Source of the DNA: Peptococcaceae bacterium CEB3 | Lineage (GTDB): Bacteria > Bacillota > Desulfitobacteriia > Desulfitobacteriales > Desulfitobacteriaceae | Direction of reading: 5' to 3' | NCBI GenBank assembly: GCA_001029295.1 | Contig: LDXJ01000061.1 | Coordinates: 287,342 to 351,341, forward strand | Length of the DNA: 64,000 nt | Shown: piece after piece, positions 26,044 through 33,634 of the stretch | Position numbering within the stretch: position 1 is the first letter of the stretch | Layout of the letters: each line of letters begins with the position of its first letter | Program-made: the position numbers and the translations under genes | Notes under the pieces: generated by a model | What the model was told of the DNA's origin: nothing | Database searches by the model: none | Seen by the model: only the letters and a program-made list of their open reading frames with translations

Positions 26044-26388
26044 CTAAATACCATATTTTTCACGAAACTCCTTGGCCTTATCCAGGGTCGCCAAGGCGGT
26101 TTCCTCCGTATGGGCAAAACTAACGAGAAAAGTTTTCTTACCCCAAGGACTGAAGGCCTTAACCATGGCGGCATTAACAAGGTACCCTTTGTGGCAGCGG
26201 AAAAACCTCTCATCGTTGAGCCGGCCTTCCAGCTTTTCGAGGGAGTCAGCGGTGGCGTAGGTGAACCCCTGGACCGTGATGATCAGCGTCTTACGCTGTT
26301 TTCTGGTCACAAAGAGAATGTCCTCGGGGGCAACAAAAAAGAAGTCGCGCCTTATCTGGACTGCCAGTTTTCTCATTTCTCCAGCCAT
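26044..26388 (-). CDS. LytTR DNA-binding domain protein
   Basis: This 114-residue protein is essentially a lone LytTR domain: VQIRRDFFFVAPEDILFVTRKQRKTLIITVQGFTYATADSLEKLE and the hallmark FFRCHKGYLVNAAMV. About 20 residues (DKAKEFREKYGI) extend past the usual end. LytTR domains bind direct-repeat operators, normally as the output half of a response regulator. Here a free-standing receiver lies 41 bp upstream on the same strand, so the two may act together as a split regulator. Confidence 0.88.
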   Translation of the reverse strand: MAGEMRKLAVQIRRDFFFVAPEDILFVTRKQRKTLIITVQGFTYATADSLEKLEGRLNDERFFRCHKGYLVNAAMVKAFSPWGKKTFLVSFAHTEETALATLDKAKEFREKYGI

Positions 26389-26429
26389 CTCCCGACAGAC
26401 AACTCCTTTCTTCCCGCCCCATGTCGACC

Positions 26430-26807
26430 CTAAGAACCGGTCCCGCTACCCAAATACTTTCTCAGCGTCTTTTCCAGCTCGTCCGTTCGAAACGGTTTGA
26501 CCATAAACTCAAGGGCACCCAGGTCCAAAGCTTGGCGAACAATGTTTTTTTGAGCAATGGCACTGCAAACAATCACTTTAGCCAGCGGGTCAAAGGACAT
26601 GATTTTTTCCAGAGCCATTAAGCCATTGAGTTCCGGCATGGTAATATCCAGAATCGTGAGAACCGGCCTGCTCGCCTGATACATTTCAATTGCTTCCCAC
26701 CCGGTCCCGGCTTCCAAGACCTCACTGCATCCCAAGCGGACCAAGACCTGACGAATCATCAAGCGCACAAAACTAGCGTCATCTGCAACCAGAACTCCAT
26801 GGCCCAT
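26430..26807 (-). CDS. CheY-like single-domain response regulator
   Basis: This 125-residue receiver has the acidic pair D9-D10, the phosphorylation site D54 (TILDITMPEL), the threonine/serine position in VIVCSAIA and K104 in FMVKPF. No output domain is attached. It is cotranscribed with the LytTR protein (41 bp apart). Its C-terminus is short and ends GSGTGS. Cognate kinase unknown; no chemotaxis gene is nearby. Confidence 0.92.
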   Translation of the reverse strand: MGHGVLVADDASFVRLMIRQVLVRLGCSEVLEAGTGWEAIEMYQASRPVLTILDITMPELNGLMALEKIMSFDPLAKVIVCSAIAQKNIVRQALDLGALEFMVKPFRTDELEKTLRKYLGSGTGS

Positions 26808-26963
26808 CTAACAGATTCTCCTTACTTTCTAACCATCCCATGGCTCAATATTATGGGAAAAGAATAGCACTGCTTAGTACCTCGAGTCAATGATGATCAT
26901 ACCGATAGTATCTTCAAGCCCTTGACCAAATACCATATAGTGGCATGGAAAGGGGCTATGACC

Positions 26964-27302
26964 ATGGTATTCAGACATTTAGGCCAACGCATCCGGGAAG
27001 AGAGAACGCGCTACAGGCTCACACAGGAACAACTGGCGGAAGCGGCGGAAGTCAACGAGTCCTACGTGGGCCAGGTTGAACGGGGAGAAAAGAACCCCAG
27101 TTTAGAGACTATCGTAAGTATTGCCAATTCCCTCGGGGTTACGCTAGATTATCTGCTCCAAGAGGAAACCAACGTTGAACCCGACAGTTTAATCAATGAG
27201 CTTGTGGCCATTGCCAAAGATAAAGGTCCGGACGAATTGCGGCTGATGATCAACATCTGCCGTATGATTGATGATTACACCGATACGGTCAGGAAAAAGT
27301 AA
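26964..27302 (+). CDS. XRE-family transcriptional regulator
   Basis: The ATG at 26964 (MVFRHLGQRI) is chosen for its GGAAAGGGG site. The 112-residue protein has a Cro/CI helix-turn-helix at residues 8-65 (LTQEQLAEAAEVNESYVGQVERGEKNPSLETIVSIANSLGV, shown here as the usual SinR-like pattern) and a helical C-terminus for dimerisation. It is divergent from the receiver/LytTR pair and may regulate itself or them. A terminator follows at 27319. Confidence 0.9.
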   Translation: MVFRHLGQRIREERTRYRLTQEQLAEAAEVNESYVGQVERGEKNPSLETIVSIANSLGVTLDYLLQEETNVEPDSLINELVAIAKDKGPDELRLMINICRMIDDYTDTVRKK

Positions 27303-27318
27303 CCTCAAGAAAAAGGAC

Positions 27319-27355
27319 AGGGGGCTCTCACCCAGAAGTGAAGCCCCCTCTTTTG
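27319..27355 (+). terminator. Rho-independent terminator
   Basis: AGGGGGCT pairs with AGCCCCCT around a 15-nt loop, then CTTTTG. It ends the XRE gene. Confidence 0.75.
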
Positions 27356-27418
27356 CTTGCCATGACAAAATCCGGAGGATATACTTGTAGTACCGAACAA
27401 ACCGGGAGGAGAAACGAC

Positions 27419-28582
27419 ATGCTTAACTTCAACTATTCCATCCCAACTGAGATTTTCTTCGGTCAGGACCAAATCAAGGTTTTGGCGGCTCAGATCCGCA
27501 AGTACGGCTCGCGGGTCCTCCTCGTTTACGGCGGAGGCAGCATTAAAAAGGCAGGACTTTACGCCGAGACGACCGCAATTCTCGAAGCGAATAACCTTCC
27601 TTTTCGGGAGCTTTCAGGTGTTGACCCGAATCCGAGAATCGCCAGCGTGCGCAGGGGTATCGAGGTTTGCCGCCAAGAGAACCTCGACTTCATTCTGGCC
27701 ATCGGTGGAGGGAGCGTTATTGATTGTGCTAAAATGGTGGCGGCCGGCTTCTATTACGGGTCTGATCCCTGGGATCTCGTCCGCGGCAGCGCCCGAGTGA
27801 AGAAAGCCCTACCCGTCGGCACCATCCTGACGTTGGCCGCCACCGGTTCGGAAATGGACCCGATTGCCGTCATCAGCAATCCGGAAACTCAAGAGAAAAT
27901 CGGCGTAGGGCATCCCTCCATGGCGCCAAAGTTTTCCATCCTGGATCCGACCTATACCTTCACCGTGCCTCCTTCGCAGACGGCCGCCGGCACGGCGGAC
28001 ATTATGAGCCACGTCTTTGAATCCTACTTCAGCAAGACGAGAAGTGCTTTTCTGCAAAGTCGCCTGGCAGAGGCCATTCTGAAAACCTGTATTCACTACG
28101 GCCCCTTAGCTCTGGCCAAGCCGGATAATTATGAGGCCAGGGCCAACCTGATGTGGGCTTCCAGCCTGGCTATCAACGGCCTTCTCAGTTATGGGAAAGA
28201 AAGAAAGTGGAGCGTCCACGCCATCGAACATGAGCTCAGTGCTTTCTACGACATCACGCACGGGGTGGGATTGGCGATCCTGACACCACATTGGATGGAG
28301 TACATCCTCTCCCCCACGACTGTTGATGCTTTCCGGGAATACGGAGTGAACGTCTGGAATTTGGATCCCAAGGCGGACCCTTTTGCCACGGCCCGTGCGG
28401 CAATCGCCCAAACGCGCGCTTTCTTCGTTTCCCTGGGGTTACCCACTACCTTAAGAGAAGTCGGCGTTCCCGAGGACAAACTCCGAATGATGGCCGAAAG
28501 AGCGACCAAATCCAGTACCTTGGGGGAGTTTAGACCCATCGACACAGAAGACGTCCGGCAAATCCTTAAGGCTTCTCTGTGA
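27419..28582 (+). CDS. Iron-containing alcohol dehydrogenase (butanol dehydrogenase-like)
   Basis: The ATG at 27419 follows GGGAGGAGA; the 387-residue product begins MLNFNYSIPTEIFFG, standard for the YqhD/BdhA branch. The NAD(P)-binding glycine motif GGGSVIDCAKMVAAG and the metal-binding segments (ADIMSHVFESYF, AIEHELSAFYDITHGVGLAILTPHWM, with histidine ligands) are intact. It reduces aldehydes to alcohols with NAD(P)H. No partner genes adjoin; it is followed directly by a tandem repeat. Confidence 0.92.
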   Translation: MLNFNYSIPTEIFFGQDQIKVLAAQIRKYGSRVLLVYGGGSIKKAGLYAETTAILEANNLPFRELSGVDPNPRIASVRRGIEVCRQENLDFILAIGGGSVIDCAKMVAAGFYYGSDPWDLVRGSARVKKALPVGTILTLAATGSEMDPIAVISNPETQEKIGVGHPSMAPKFSILDPTYTFTVPPSQTAAGTADIMSHVFESYFSKTRSAFLQSRLAEAILKTCIHYGPLALAKPDNYEARANLMWASSLAINGLLSYGKERKWSVHAIEHELSAFYDITHGVGLAILTPHWMEYILSPTTVDAFREYGVNVWNLDPKADPFATARAAIAQTRAFFVSLGLPTTLREVGVPEDKLRMMAERATKSSTLGEFRPIDTEDVRQILKASL

Positions 28583-28680
28583 ACTCCCGGGCTTCTCTCT
28601 CAGCTCCCGGGCTTCCCTTTGAGCTCCCGGGCTTCCCTCTGAGCTCCCGGACTTCCCTCTGAGCTCCCGGACTTCTCCGG
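28581..28680. repeat. Five tandem 20-bp repeats after the alcohol dehydrogenase
   Basis: Units of GAGCTCCCGGGCTTCCCTCT type run from the stop codon of the dehydrogenase gene (28581) to 28680 with one to three changes each. Each unit contains the palindrome AGCTCCCGGG-like core. Since 20 is not a multiple of three it is unlikely to be coding. The remaining sequence to 28882 holds no supported gene. Confidence 0.85.
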
Positions 28681-28882
28681 AGTCAAGTCCGAGGTTTTCC
28701 CGCGCACGTTCTATAAACGTTCTTAACCCTCCGGCCCGGACATCGTAGAATACAGCCGCCATTCCAAAATTGCGGAAAGATAGTGCGGAAATATACATGG
28801 GTACTGGCACAGCATGGGTTTTCCACTCCATAGAATATCCCATCTTAGGAGTTAATTCATGGAATATAAGGAGGAAAAAACC

Positions 28883-29026
28883 ATGCACGTCGTACGTCGC
28901 GGGGAAACTTTACACCTGATTGCCAAACGGAACCGGACCTCTGTCACTGTCCTGCTGCGCCTCAATCCTAAGCTTCGCTGCCATCCCAATCTGATTTACG
29001 TGGGAGAACGTATCCGGGTCCACTGA
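28883..29026 (+). CDS. 47-residue LysM-domain protein
   Basis: A perfect AAGGAGG site precedes the ATG at 28883. The product, MHVVRRGETLHLIAKRNRT...NPKL...NLIYVGERIRVH, is a single LysM domain and nothing else: the GETLHLIAKR start, the LNP turn and the YVGERIRV end are all present. There is no signal peptide. LysM domains bind N-acetylglucosamine polymers; in spore-formers short LysM proteins are found on the coat or cortex, so a sporulation role is possible. A strong hairpin follows. Confidence 0.8.
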   Translation: MHVVRRGETLHLIAKRNRTSVTVLLRLNPKLRCHPNLIYVGERIRVH

Positions 29027-29082
29027 GTATCAGCACCGGGCTCCGCACTTTGGCAGAAACTAGCGCCGGTGCGACAATAAGC

Positions 29083-29123
29083 GCGAACAGCAATCCTCCC
29101 TCGGAAGATTGCTGTTCGCTTTA
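29083..29123 (+). terminator. Rho-independent terminator
   Basis: GCGAACAGCAATC pairs with GATTGCTGTTCGC around an 11-nt loop, then TTTAG. It ends the LysM gene and may also act on the opposite strand after the substrate-binding protein gene. Confidence 0.75.
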
Positions 29124-29246
29124 GTGACAGCCACAAAGGCTACTGCCGTGTCGTGTTGTGTCGTTTCTTCGGGCTGCCTATGGATCAGCGAGATAGTGTC
29201 CACTTGTTTTGGCGCGGGACGCGCCCCTCACGAAAACGGGTTGACC

Positions 29247-30599
29247 CTATTTGACCCCCATCGTTTGGTTATATTCCTGAATCGCAGAGGTGATTTTCTT
29301 GGCCGCGGCATCCAGAGCCGCCTGGGGGGTCGCCTTGTTTAAGACCGCTTGCTCAATGGCATTCTCCACGGTCGCCCGAGCCGACGTGAAGACCCCAATC
29401 CTTCCTCCTTCTGTCACTCGGTTTTCCGGTGTGTTATGCAGTTGGTCCAGAGCCACCTGGTAAGAGGGGTATTTAGCCAGGAAATCCTTGTAAGTCTGTT
29501 CATTCACGGCAGCTTTATTGATTGGCAAGTACCCAGTCCCGACGGTCCAGGCCGCCATCTGAGCCGGCTGAGTCAGCCACTGCACCACTTTCCAAGCGGC
29601 TTCCTGTTCCGCCTTGGGCTTATTCTTGAGAATCCATAAAGAACCGCCCCCAATGATCGGCCCACTGTCTGACGCGTTATTGCCCCGAGGCAAAGGCGCG
29701 ATGCCAATCTTGAATTTGCCGGCAGCCGCCGTGGTCAGATTGGGCAAGATGCCGCAAGAATCGATGGTCATGGCAATCTGCTGAGCCCCAAAAGCGGCCT
29801 GGGTCGCCGAAGTTTGCCGACCAAGATTTGTGGCCGCTCCATCGTCGATCATCTTTTTCCACCAGGTCAGGATATCGACCCCGGCCGGCGAATTCACCAG
29901 AGACTCTGTGGCCGCCTTATCGCGGCCATTGCCGTTATTGACATAGAGCGCCCCGTCCCGGGCCAGGTATTGTTCAAAGAACCAGCCGTAAATGGCTTGG
30001 GAAAAACCGTAGACCGTTTTGCCCCCGCTCTTGGTCGTCAGCGCCTTGGCGTCTTTTTCCACGTCGGCAAAGGTCAGCGGCGGTTTATTGGGATCAAGTC
30101 CCGCGGCTTTGAACATCGTTTTATTGTAATAGAGGACCGGGACCGAAGTGTTAAAGGGCATAGAATAAAGTTTGCCGCCCACCTCATAATAATGCAAGAC
30201 GTGGGGCTCAAACTGACTGAGATCAAATTTACTCTTGTCGATGAAATTTTGCATCGGAGTGACCAGACCCGCATCGATCATATAGCGTGTGCCGATATCG
30301 TAGACTTGAAACAGATCCGGTCCCTGGTCCGGCGAAGCTTTCAGCTTGTTAAAAGCGTCATCGTAACTCCCCTGATAAACCAACTTCACCTGAATATCCT
30401 TGTGCGTTGCGTTGAATTTATTGATCAAGGTAGTCAACGTCTTGGCTGGGACACCGCCCATCGAATGCCAGAAAGTGACCGTGATCGGGCCCCCGGCTGC
30501 CTGGCTTGACGAAGTTCCTCCCGTGCCGCATCCTGTTACGAGAAGGAGACCGAGCACCAACAAAACGGTTACGATTTTTAAAACTTTTCCTTTTTTCAT
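29247..30599 (-). CDS. ABC transporter substrate-binding lipoprotein, UgpB-like
   Basis: The start at 30599 (MKKGKVLKIV) is preceded by GGGAGGATATC. The 450-residue protein has a lipoprotein signal peptide with lipobox LLVTGC. It belongs to the carbohydrate-type (CUT1) binding proteins and resembles UgpB (VTFWHSMGGVPAKTLTTLINKFNATH, PFNTSVPVLYYNKTMFKAAGLDP). Given the linked permeases and glycerophosphodiesterase, the likely ligand is glycerol-3-phosphate or a glycerophosphodiester. It is the last gene of this operon. Confidence 0.88.
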   Translation of the reverse strand: MKKGKVLKIVTVLLVLGLLLVTGCGTGGTSSSQAAGGPITVTFWHSMGGVPAKTLTTLINKFNATHKDIQVKLVYQGSYDDAFNKLKASPDQGPDLFQVYDIGTRYMIDAGLVTPMQNFIDKSKFDLSQFEPHVLHYYEVGGKLYSMPFNTSVPVLYYNKTMFKAAGLDPNKPPLTFADVEKDAKALTTKSGGKTVYGFSQAIYGWFFEQYLARDGALYVNNGNGRDKAATESLVNSPAGVDILTWWKKMIDDGAATNLGRQTSATQAAFGAQQIAMTIDSCGILPNLTTAAAGKFKIGIAPLPRGNNASDSGPIIGGGSLWILKNKPKAEQEAAWKVVQWLTQPAQMAAWTVGTGYLPINKAAVNEQTYKDFLAKYPSYQVALDQLHNTPENRVTEGGRIGVFTSARATVENAIEQAVLNKATPQAALDAAAKKITSAIQEYNQTMGVK

Positions 30600-30769
30600 G
30601 ATATCCTCCCTCATTAATGGTTTGACCGTACCAGTCTAAATCATGTACCTGTCAGGCGCCTGCGACCCCGGCACGTTGTCGGGACGTCGTGGCCCCTTAC
30701 CGGAACATCCGGGCTAGGCGGCACCGCTGCCCGTGCCGGCTCGTCTTCTTTGGGGCGTCCCCTCCTTCT

Positions 30770-31603
30770 TTAGCCTTTGACCGCTCCGGACGTCAGGCCC
30801 TTGACCAGTTGCTTTTGCCCCAGGACAAGAGTGAGCAGAGAAGGCAACAAGATAATAACCACTCCGGCCATGACCACATTCCAGGTCGTCGCATCCTGGA
30901 ATTGCAACATGCCAATTCCTATTTGCACGGTACGCATACTGGTGGAATTCGTGATCAGAAGAGGCCAGAGATATTGGTTCCAAGTGTTAATAAAGGCGTA
31001 AACCCCGAGTGTGCCCAGGGCCGGCCGGGCCATGGGCAACACGATCGACCAGAGGAAGCGGAACCGTCCGCAGCCGTCGATACGGGCGGCGTCAAATAAG
31101 TCACGCGGCAAAGTCAGAAAGAACTGGCGCAAGAGAAACGTCCCAAAGGCCGTAGCCATAAAGGGAACCGTTAAGCCCTGGTACGTGTTGATCCAATGCC
31201 AGGAGCGGATAGTCAAGTAATTCGGAATCAAGGTCGATTCTCCCGGAATCATCATCGTCGACAAGAAGACCAGAAAGATGATCTTCTTAAAAGGAAACTC
31301 CATAAAAGCGAAAGCGTACGCAGCCAAGCTGGCAGTGACCAATTGCGCCAGGGTGACAATCACCGAAACGATAAAGCTGTTCAGCATAAACCGCCCCAAA
31401 GGGGCTTCAGATACCGCGGTCACAAAGTTCTTGAGCTGGAAATGCTGTGGAATGATATGCGGGGGATAAGCTGCCGCTTCCCCGCCGCTCATCAAACTCA
31501 ACCCCACCGCATAGAGGATGGGAAAAACGATGATCAAAGCCCCCAAAGTCAAAAGGGCATATTGGACAACTTTCGTGGCGTGTGTGCGGCTTCCGGCCTT
31601 CAC
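30770..31603 (-). CDS. ABC transporter permease, UgpE-like
   Basis: The 277-residue protein has six membrane segments and the EAA loop DAARIDGCGRFRFLWSIVLPMARPALG that docks on the ATPase. It is the second permease of the CUT1-type importer. Its start overlaps the end of the first permease gene by 4 bp, so translation is coupled. The 170-bp gap before the binding-protein gene shows no separate promoter that I can identify. Confidence 0.9.
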   Translation of the reverse strand: MKAGSRTHATKVVQYALLTLGALIIVFPILYAVGLSLMSGGEAAAYPPHIIPQHFQLKNFVTAVSEAPLGRFMLNSFIVSVIVTLAQLVTASLAAYAFAFMEFPFKKIIFLVFLSTMMIPGESTLIPNYLTIRSWHWINTYQGLTVPFMATAFGTFLLRQFFLTLPRDLFDAARIDGCGRFRFLWSIVLPMARPALGTLGVYAFINTWNQYLWPLLITNSTSMRTVQIGIGMLQFQDATTWNVVMAGVVIILLPSLLTLVLGQKQLVKGLTSGAVKG

Positions 31604-32535
31604 TGGTAATGCACCTTCCTCTCAACCACCCCAAATTGCAAGAGGGTCAAAATCAGTATGATCACAAAGAGAACGACAGCCTGGGCACTGGCCGGGCCGA
31701 AGCGGGAGTTGAAGAAGGCTTCCCGGTAAATGGAGTAGACTATGACATTAGTGGAGTGATCGGGACCGCCCAAAGTCAAAATGTTAAACTGGCCGAAAGA
31801 TTGAAACGCCGCAATGGTATCCACCACTAAAAGAAAAAACAAAGTGGGGGAAAGCAAGGGTACGGTGATATGGCGAAACTGCTTCCAGCGACCGGCCCCG
31901 TCGATGCGCGCACTCTCAAAAATCTCTTCCGGCAGGCTTTGCAGCCCGCCCATCAAGACGATAAAATTGAAACCCACCCCCATCCAAACAGTCATAAGCG
32001 CCAGCGAGGGCAAAGCGCTCCGGGTCGTTACCAACCAGCCAATCTTGGGCAAGCCCACGAGATGGAGGAAATAGTTCAACATGCCATTGTCCGCGGGAGA
32101 AAACAACAACATCCAGATCGTCGCCGCGGAGGCTACAGAAACCCCGATGGTTAAAGAATACAGTGTACGGTATACACCAATGCCGCGCAACTTGACATTG
32201 GCCAGCACAGCCAGGAGCAAAGAAGCCAAGATCGTTCCGGGAACCGTGTAGAGCACAAACAGAAAACTGACAACGACACTGTTACGGAACGAACTGCTCC
32301 CCAACAAAGTCAGATAAGCCTGAATCCCCTTCCAAACCACGGGATCTCCGCCGGGGTTTGTCAGATAAAAGCTCAAATATACCGTTTTAACCATAGGGTA
32401 AAAGACAAAAATCAAAAAAAGAATCAAAGACGGCCCCAGGTATACAAGGGCATGGGCCAACTCTTTCGCGCCTTTAGCTTTAACCCCGGACTTCGCTTGA
32501 GATCCGGGTTCAGACTTAGGTTCTTCCCTTTGCAC
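31600..32535 (-). CDS. ABC transporter permease, UgpA-like
   Basis: The 311-residue protein begins with a charged, glutamine/lysine-rich cytoplasmic stretch (residues 1-25), followed by six membrane segments and the EAA loop ESARIDGAGRWKQFRHITVPLLSPT. It pairs with the UgpE-like protein. It starts 18 bp after the glycerophosphodiesterase gene. No UgpC/MsmK-type ATPase gene occurs in the cluster, so an ATPase encoded elsewhere must energise the importer. Confidence 0.9.
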   Translation of the reverse strand: MQREEPKSEPGSQAKSGVKAKGAKELAHALVYLGPSLILFLIFVFYPMVKTVYLSFYLTNPGGDPVVWKGIQAYLTLLGSSSFRNSVVVSFLFVLYTVPGTILASLLLAVLANVKLRGIGVYRTLYSLTIGVSVASAATIWMLLFSPADNGMLNYFLHLVGLPKIGWLVTTRSALPSLALMTVWMGVGFNFIVLMGGLQSLPEEIFESARIDGAGRWKQFRHITVPLLSPTLFFLLVVDTIAAFQSFGQFNILTLGGPDHSTNVIVYSIYREAFFNSRFGPASAQAVVLFVIILILTLLQFGVVERKVHYQ

Positions 32536-32553
32536 CGCTTGGCTTCCCCTTTC

Positions 32554-33261
32554 TCAGGTACCCCTTCTCAAACGCTCCGGGTAATTTGTAATCACCCAGT
32601 CCACCCCGGCCGCGGCCATTTTCTCCATCACCCAAGGCTCGTCCACCGTCCAAACATTGACCCCGATGCCCCTGGCATGGCTTTCTCTGACCAGTTCCGG
32701 ATCCACGAAGGCAAAATGCGGATGCAGATTCCCGGCACCGATCTTTTTGGCATAGAGCCAGGGCTGCAGCGGACCGGATGAGTAAAGTAAACCTGTTGCC
32801 ACCTGGGGGTATTTCCGAATCACTTCCGCCACAACGCGGTGGTCAAAGGAAGACAAAACACTCCGGGGCAAGACCCGGTACTCGGCCAAGAGTTCCACCA
32901 CTTTATCGACTATCCCGGGATACTCTACCAAAAAACTGCTCTTCACCTCGACGTTGAGAAGCAGATCTCTGCCCTCTAGCAGGCTGAGCAACTCGTTCAA
33001 CCTTGGAATCTCGGCCCGCCGGCCAAAACGTACCCCGAAATCCAAGGCTTTCAGTTCTTTCAACGTAAAATCCTTAAGCCAGCCCACCCCGTCACTGGTA
33101 CGGTCCACGCGTTCGTCATGGCAGATAACAACTTCCCCATCGCGAGTCAGCTGCACGTCAAATTCAAAACCGTCCACTCCGTATTCCAGGCCCTTCTCAA
33201 AAGCCGGGAGTGTATTTTCCGGTGCTGTGCCGGCAGCTCCCCTATGTCCTAAAACTTTCAC
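32554..33261 (-). CDS. ugpQ: Glycerophosphodiester phosphodiesterase
   Basis: The start is taken as GTG at 33261 (KVLGHRGAAG) after GGGGGAC; a longer frame from 33318 has no site. The 235-residue TIM-barrel enzyme has the GDPD motif GHRGAAGTAPENT, metal ligands in FEFDVQLTRDGEVVICHD, and the C-terminal GVNVWTVDEPWVM. It hydrolyses glycerophosphodiesters to glycerol-3-phosphate and an alcohol. It has no signal peptide, so it acts in the cytoplasm on imported substrate. It is the first gene of the Ugp-like operon. Confidence 0.9.
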   Translation of the reverse strand: MKVLGHRGAAGTAPENTLPAFEKGLEYGVDGFEFDVQLTRDGEVVICHDERVDRTSDGVGWLKDFTLKELKALDFGVRFGRRAEIPRLNELLSLLEGRDLLLNVEVKSSFLVEYPGIVDKVVELLAEYRVLPRSVLSSFDHRVVAEVIRKYPQVATGLLYSSGPLQPWLYAKKIGAGNLHPHFAFVDPELVRESHARGIGVNVWTVDEPWVMEKMAAAGVDWVITNYPERLRRGT

Positions 33262-33314
33262 ACGCTTGTCCCCCGTTTTCAATATCCTCCGGCTCAACCC
33301 ACAGGGCCTTGTCA

Positions 33315-33518
33315 TCATAACACGTCCAGGTCAAATCCCGGTAAAATAAGCGTAAAGGAAAAGTAAAATCCTTTGTCAGACAATTCTTCATCTCCCCGTT
33401 CCATGGCATCCAGGACAGACGAGAAATTCTCCGCAATCTTATTGTATAGTTCTCGCAAGACCTCCCGATCTCCTTGTGCTAAATCGATATTTTGCGCGCG
33501 CACCTTCTGAATGACCAC
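33315..33518 (-). CDS. Doubtful small hypothetical ORF, 67 residues
   Basis: The frame starts with GTG at 33518 and has no clear ribosome site. Its sequence is charged and plausible as protein (GDREVLRELYNKIAENFSSVLDAMERGDEELSD). Another frame just upstream begins with ATG near 33583 (MITEKKISEILKYTDD) and runs into the same region, so a frameshifted gene is possible. I cannot assign a family. Confidence 0.25.
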   Translation of the reverse strand: MVIQKVRAQNIDLAQGDREVLRELYNKIAENFSSVLDAMERGDEELSDKGFYFSFTLILPGFDLDVL

Positions 33519-33602
33519 TGCCGCGTACCACGATCGTCGGTATATTTCAATATCTCAGATATCTTTTTTTCCGTAATCATGACAGTGACACAAATACCAC
33601 TC

Positions 33603-33631
33603 ACAAAAAAACTGGCTCAAGACCGAGCCGG
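33603..33631 (-). terminator. Terminator of the glpABC operon
   Basis: On the minus strand GGCTC-GGTCTT-GAGCC is followed by AGTTTTTTTG. A second, alternative stem (AAGACCGAG/CTCGGTCTT, 33619-33646) spans the glpC stop codon. Confidence 0.7.
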
Positions 33632-33634
33632 AAA

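Noticed and set aside
28451..28888. 145-codon minus-strand frame across the tandem repeat
   Set aside because: It overlaps the 3' end of the alcohol dehydrogenase gene, lacks a ribosome site, and its repeats have a 20-bp period that shifts frame.
30615..30769. tRNA gene in the gap between the permease and binding-protein genes
   Set aside because: The GC-rich segment does not fold into a cloverleaf and lacks the T-loop GTTCGA-type sequence.
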